Origin: an uncultured Muribaculaceae bacterium
Lineage (GTDB): Bacteria; Bacteroidota; Bacteroidia; Bacteroidales; Muribaculaceae
Direction: 5' to 3'
DNA length: 24,836 nt
Assembly (NCBI GenBank): GCA_910585285.1
Contig: CAJUDL010000049.1
Span: 1-24,836 of the forward strand
The notes under the pieces are model-generated. The model worked only from the letters and a program-made list of their open reading frames with translations. It did no database searches and was not told the origin of the DNA. A program made the translations under genes and the position numbers. Positions 22,888-24,836 of the stretch are shown one piece after another. Position 1 is the first letter of the stretch. Every line of letters begins with the position of its first letter.

Positions 22888-23220
22888 GCAGACCGCCATG
22901 CAGATGCCCCGGTCTGGGGTTAAGTGGAGCGGGATGTAATTAAAATACATAAAAAGCGTTTATCCGCGCTGATTCTTGACTGCTTGAAATTTCTCGCAAA
23001 CTTTTCAATTAGATGTCAAGGATTGAGCAACGGTAGATGCCCGTGGATATGTGATTATCTTGCTTTCGGCACGGTATTTCGGGAGAAATATAGCCGGACG
23101 CATTGATTGCATATACATGCGTAGGGCTTCTGCGTTGCCGTCCGACATCTAAAAGGCAATGCGAGAAGCCTCAAGCAGTAGGATGGCAACAGATACAGAT
23201 TCCTACGCTTTTCTTTTTTT
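22888..23220 (+). ncRNA. Candidate structured RNA or leader, about 330 nt
   Basis: No ORF of credible composition, but many exact helices. AGACCG/CGGTCT (22890-22895, 22910-22915). AAAAGCGT/ACGCTTTT closing the main domain (22952-22959, 23205-23212). ACTGCTTGA/TCAAGCAGT (22979-22987, 23171-23179). A 15-bp hairpin with one bulge and one G-U (23125-23139, 23155-23170). ACGG/CCGT (23030-23044). CGG-TATTTC-GGGA-GAAATA-TAG-CCG, a GNRA-type hairpin (23072-23096). TTAGATGTC (23009-23017) is exactly complementary to GACATCTAA (23144-23152) in the loop of the 15-bp hairpin, a pseudoknot. It starts after a full promoter and ends in a U-tract 22 bp before the next possible start codon. I do not recognise a known class: it lacks tmRNA, RNase P, SRP or 6S landmarks. 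Confidence 0.7.
23178..23220 (+). terminator. Terminator at the 3' end of the structured RNA
   Basis: GTAGGA (23178-23183) / TCCTAC (23201-23206) hairpin followed by GCTTTTCTTTTTTT. Its arms overlap the two helices ACTGCTTGA/TCAAGCAGT and AAAAGCGT/ACGCTTTT, so the terminator and the closed RNA fold partly exclude each other, as in attenuators. Confidence 0.6.
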
Positions 23221-23290
23221 CTAACCTAACGTCAATGAGGGGATGACAGCGGCGATTCCATATGTTGTAACAATATCACTTCCTATGTCA

Positions 23291-23881
23291 AATAATACTT
23301 TTCTTGTTAATTACAAAGCTTTATTCTCGTCACAGAATTCAGACCTTTGGTTCGTTGTCAAACTATGGTTCATTATTTTATCGGGATTTGTATTAATTCC
23401 CAGTAGTAATCAAGCCGCGGCACAATCAACATCAGAATTCGAGTTCTTTTTGTATCCATCAAGCGGCAATCCCCCCGAAGGTGCTGAAATCGGTAAATTC
23501 TGGTATGTAAAAGTCAAGGACGATAAAAGAAACAGTCTCCCTGATAAACTTGAAATCCCCTCATGGTATGTAGGTTTGGATGAATATTGGGACAAAAATG
23601 AGTCAGGCAAGTATTATGATCTGCCTGTATATGTAATATCTGACTTGGCTTTCTGCAATTTCTCCTCTGTCAGCATACCGAGTTCTATAAAACAAATAAG
23701 CGATAACAGTTTCATATGTTGTAGTAATCTAAAGTCTGTGGTTATCCCTAATAATGTCAAAGATGTAGGAACATTTGCTTTCAAGGAATGTTCTTCGCTG
23801 AAAAGCGTGGTTGTTTCCCCCGCTAATAATGTCCGTAGCTCGTTTTCAGGTTGTGAAATAAAAAAGGGGCATACCCAATAG
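23291..23881 (+). CDS. BspA-type LRR surface protein, N-terminal part (frame 0)
   Basis: 196 residues from the ATG at 23291. An in-frame ATG at 23243 is possible but adds 16 residues before an already long signal peptide. Residues 1-46 are an extended signal sequence: hydrophilic lead MSNNTFLVNYKALFSSQNSD, hydrophobic VVKLWFIILSGFVLIP, cleavage near AAAQ. From about 115 there are leucine-rich repeats of the LRR_5/BspA type (FSSVSIPSSIKQISDNSF, CSNLKSVVIPNNVKDVGTFAF, CSSLKSVVVS). The frame closes at TAG 23879 in the middle of the LRR array, while the -1 frame continues the same protein for at least 320 more codons. The gene is therefore frameshifted, mutated or mis-sequenced here. It follows the structured RNA and is probably expressed from its promoter. 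Confidence 0.8.
   Translation, partial: NNTFLVNYKALFSSQNSDLWFVVKLWFIILSGFVLIPSSNQAAAQSTSEFEFFLYPSSGNPPEGAEIGKFWYVKVKDDKRNSLPDKLEIPSWYVGLDEYWDKNESGKYYDLPVYVISDLAFCNFSSVSIPSSIKQISDNSFICCSNLKSVVIPNNVKDVGTFAFKECSSLKSVVVSPANNVRSSFSGCEIKKGHTQ
23860..23866 (+). promoter_or_regulatory. Slippery heptamer A AAA AAG (candidate -1 frameshift site)
   Basis: In frame 0 the codons read GAA ATA AAA AAG GGG, giving the dnaX-type slippery heptamer in the correct phase, 12 nt before the TAG. Slipping -1 enters exactly the frame that encodes the rest of the protein (GGG GCA TAC CCA ATA). A CAGG 9 nt upstream is a weak Shine-Dalgarno-like stimulator; only a weak GGG/CCC stem lies downstream. Confidence 0.5.
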
Positions 23882-24836
23882 GGAAAAGAAGTTTTGTGGC
23901 TGATATCGAGGTGCCATATCCGGAAAGCTGTATACCTGAATCGTCAGGTCTGATCTTCAATGCATCAAAAATTGCTTTTTATTTCGCTCCATGGGATATT
24001 ACTTATCTTGAGTTGCCGGCATCTGTCACAACTATAGGACCAAAGGCTTTTGCCGGATGTATAAAACTTTCTGAACTGATTATGAAGTCGGAAATTCCAC
24101 CGACGGTGTCGGAAGATACATTTGATGATTCCGATATCAAATATATCCAGGTGCCTAAGGGCTGTAGGGACGCTTATATCAGTCAGTTAGGATGGTCTAA
24201 AGTGGCATCCAGAATTATGGAAGAAGAGATTGGAGGGGAAATCATGCCTGAAAAAGTTGAGATTGTAACAGACATTCCGGCTGTCAGGATTGGACAGACC
24301 GTTCAGCTGTTGGCTAATGTCCTTCCAACGAATGCTACTGACAAATCGGTTGTATGGTCATCGTCAGATACCGGAGTCGCAACTGTAGACGAAAACGGAC
24401 TGGTAGCTGCTGTTTCTGTAGGTTCAGCTATAATAACCGCAACAACTGTTAATGGTCTTACAGCTGAGTGTACGGTGACAGTCGTTCCGACCCCTGTTGA
24501 GTCTATAACCCTGAATCATGCCGAAACAACTTTGAGATCCGGTGAGACACTGCAACTGACGGCAACGTTGCTTCCGGAGGATGCCACTGACAAATCGGTT
24601 GTGTGGTCATCGTCAGATGCCGGAGTCGCAACTGTAGACAAGAACGGACTGACAACCGCTGTTTCTGTAGGCACAGCAATAATAACCGCAACAAGTGTTA
24701 ATGGTCTTACAGCTGAGTGTATGGTGACAGTCTCTCCGACTCCCGTTGAGTCTGTAACTCTTAATCTTTCTGAAATGACTTGGAAATCCGGAGAGACATT
24801 GCAATTGACGGCAACATTGCGTCCGGAGAATGCAAC
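23866..24836 (+). CDS. BspA-type LRR / Big_2 surface protein, C-terminal part (-1 frame, runs off window)
   Basis: Open from just after a TGA at 23854 to the window end, with no good start of its own, so it is the continuation of the gene at 23291. It carries the last LRR (YLELPASVTTIGPKAFAGC, then IKYIQVPKGCRDAYISQLGW, the usual end cap of BspA LRR arrays). Then come bacterial Ig-like Big_2 domains of 83 residues: the first from 24247 (PEKVEIVTDIPAVRIGQTVQLLA), a second from 24496 (VESITLNHAETTLRSGETLQL), and a third beginning at 24745 and cut by the window. WSSSDxGVATVDxNG and the closing ECxVTV are kept in both complete domains. Probably surface exposed, binding host or bacterial glycans or proteins; ligand unknown. 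Partial at the right edge. Confidence 0.8.
24247..24836 (+). repeat. 249-bp tandem repeat encoding Big_2 domains
   Basis: The period is exactly 249 bp (83 codons): for example ACAAATCGGT at 24341 and 24590, and GTTGAGTCT at 24496 and 24745. The two complete units are nearly identical in their second halves at the DNA level, including synonymous positions, implying recent duplication or gene conversion. The third copy leaves the window. Confidence 0.88.

Noticed and set aside
22924..23106. 60-codon ORF on the plus strand within the structured RNA region
   Set aside because: Composition is unlike a protein of this genome, and it overlaps most of the predicted helices; better explained as noncoding RNA.
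22888..23220. tmRNA, RNase P RNA, SRP RNA or a tRNA in this segment
   Set aside because: No tRNA-like CCA end or tag ORF, no RNase P GAGGAAAGTCC core, no SRP GGAAGCAGC loop.

Overview
The window looks like chromosomal DNA from a gut Bacteroidales, most probably Muribaculaceae; the family assignment is inference. The order is supported by several things. Bacteroidetes-type promoters (TAnnTTTG at -7) occur in front of several genes, and one has a full TTTG-N20-TAnnTTTG arrangement. Many starts lie in an A/T-rich ACTATG context without a Shine-Dalgarno. The gene families also fit: a DcaP-like porin, an SpmA-SpmB fusion, a BspA-type leucine-rich-repeat/Big_2 surface protein, and OMP beta-barrels. 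I see no transposase, tRNA, rRNA or CRISPR array.

Layout. 1-2.9 kb: aquaporin Z, convergent luxS, and an outer-membrane porin ending in a strong bidirectional terminator. 3.0-9.6 kb: the most distinctive locus. Two divergent MFS transporters flank a perfect palindrome. The rightward one carries a long Ala-rich cytoplasmic tail and is followed in the same direction by two tandem paralogues of the phospholipase B-like (PLBD/Phospholip_B) Ntn-hydrolase family. That family is best known from eukaryotic lysosomes; here both copies lack signal peptides. The simplest reading is an import-and-hydrolyse module for an amide- or ester-conjugated compound.

9.6-13.4 kb: alanine dehydrogenase with a phased repeat array upstream, a ribbon-helix-helix antitoxin-like protein paired with a DUF6155-like protein instead of a toxin, and an AlbA_2 (Schlafen-type) ATP-binding regulator. 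13.6-17.4 kb: trpS with SpmAB, then a divergent SGNH hydrolase and a GNAT acetyltransferase separated by a large imperfect inverted repeat. 17.4-21.6 kb: a heptanucleotide tandem repeat block, a beta-barrel OMP, a YitT transporter whose 3' end overlaps convergent miaA, and pepT.

21.7-24.8 kb: a DNA/RNA non-specific endonuclease whose whole 5' leader is a ~187-bp inverted repeat. It is followed by a ~330-nt intergenic segment with a perfect Bacteroides promoter, many mutually consistent helices, a possible pseudoknot and a poly-U end, which is very likely a structured RNA. Directly downstream is an LRR/Big_2 surface protein whose reading frame is interrupted exactly at a dnaX-type A AAA AAG heptamer, and which runs off the window.

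The best candidates for undescribed biology are the PLB-like/MFS locus, the structured RNA leader, and the possible -1 frameshift in the gene behind it.
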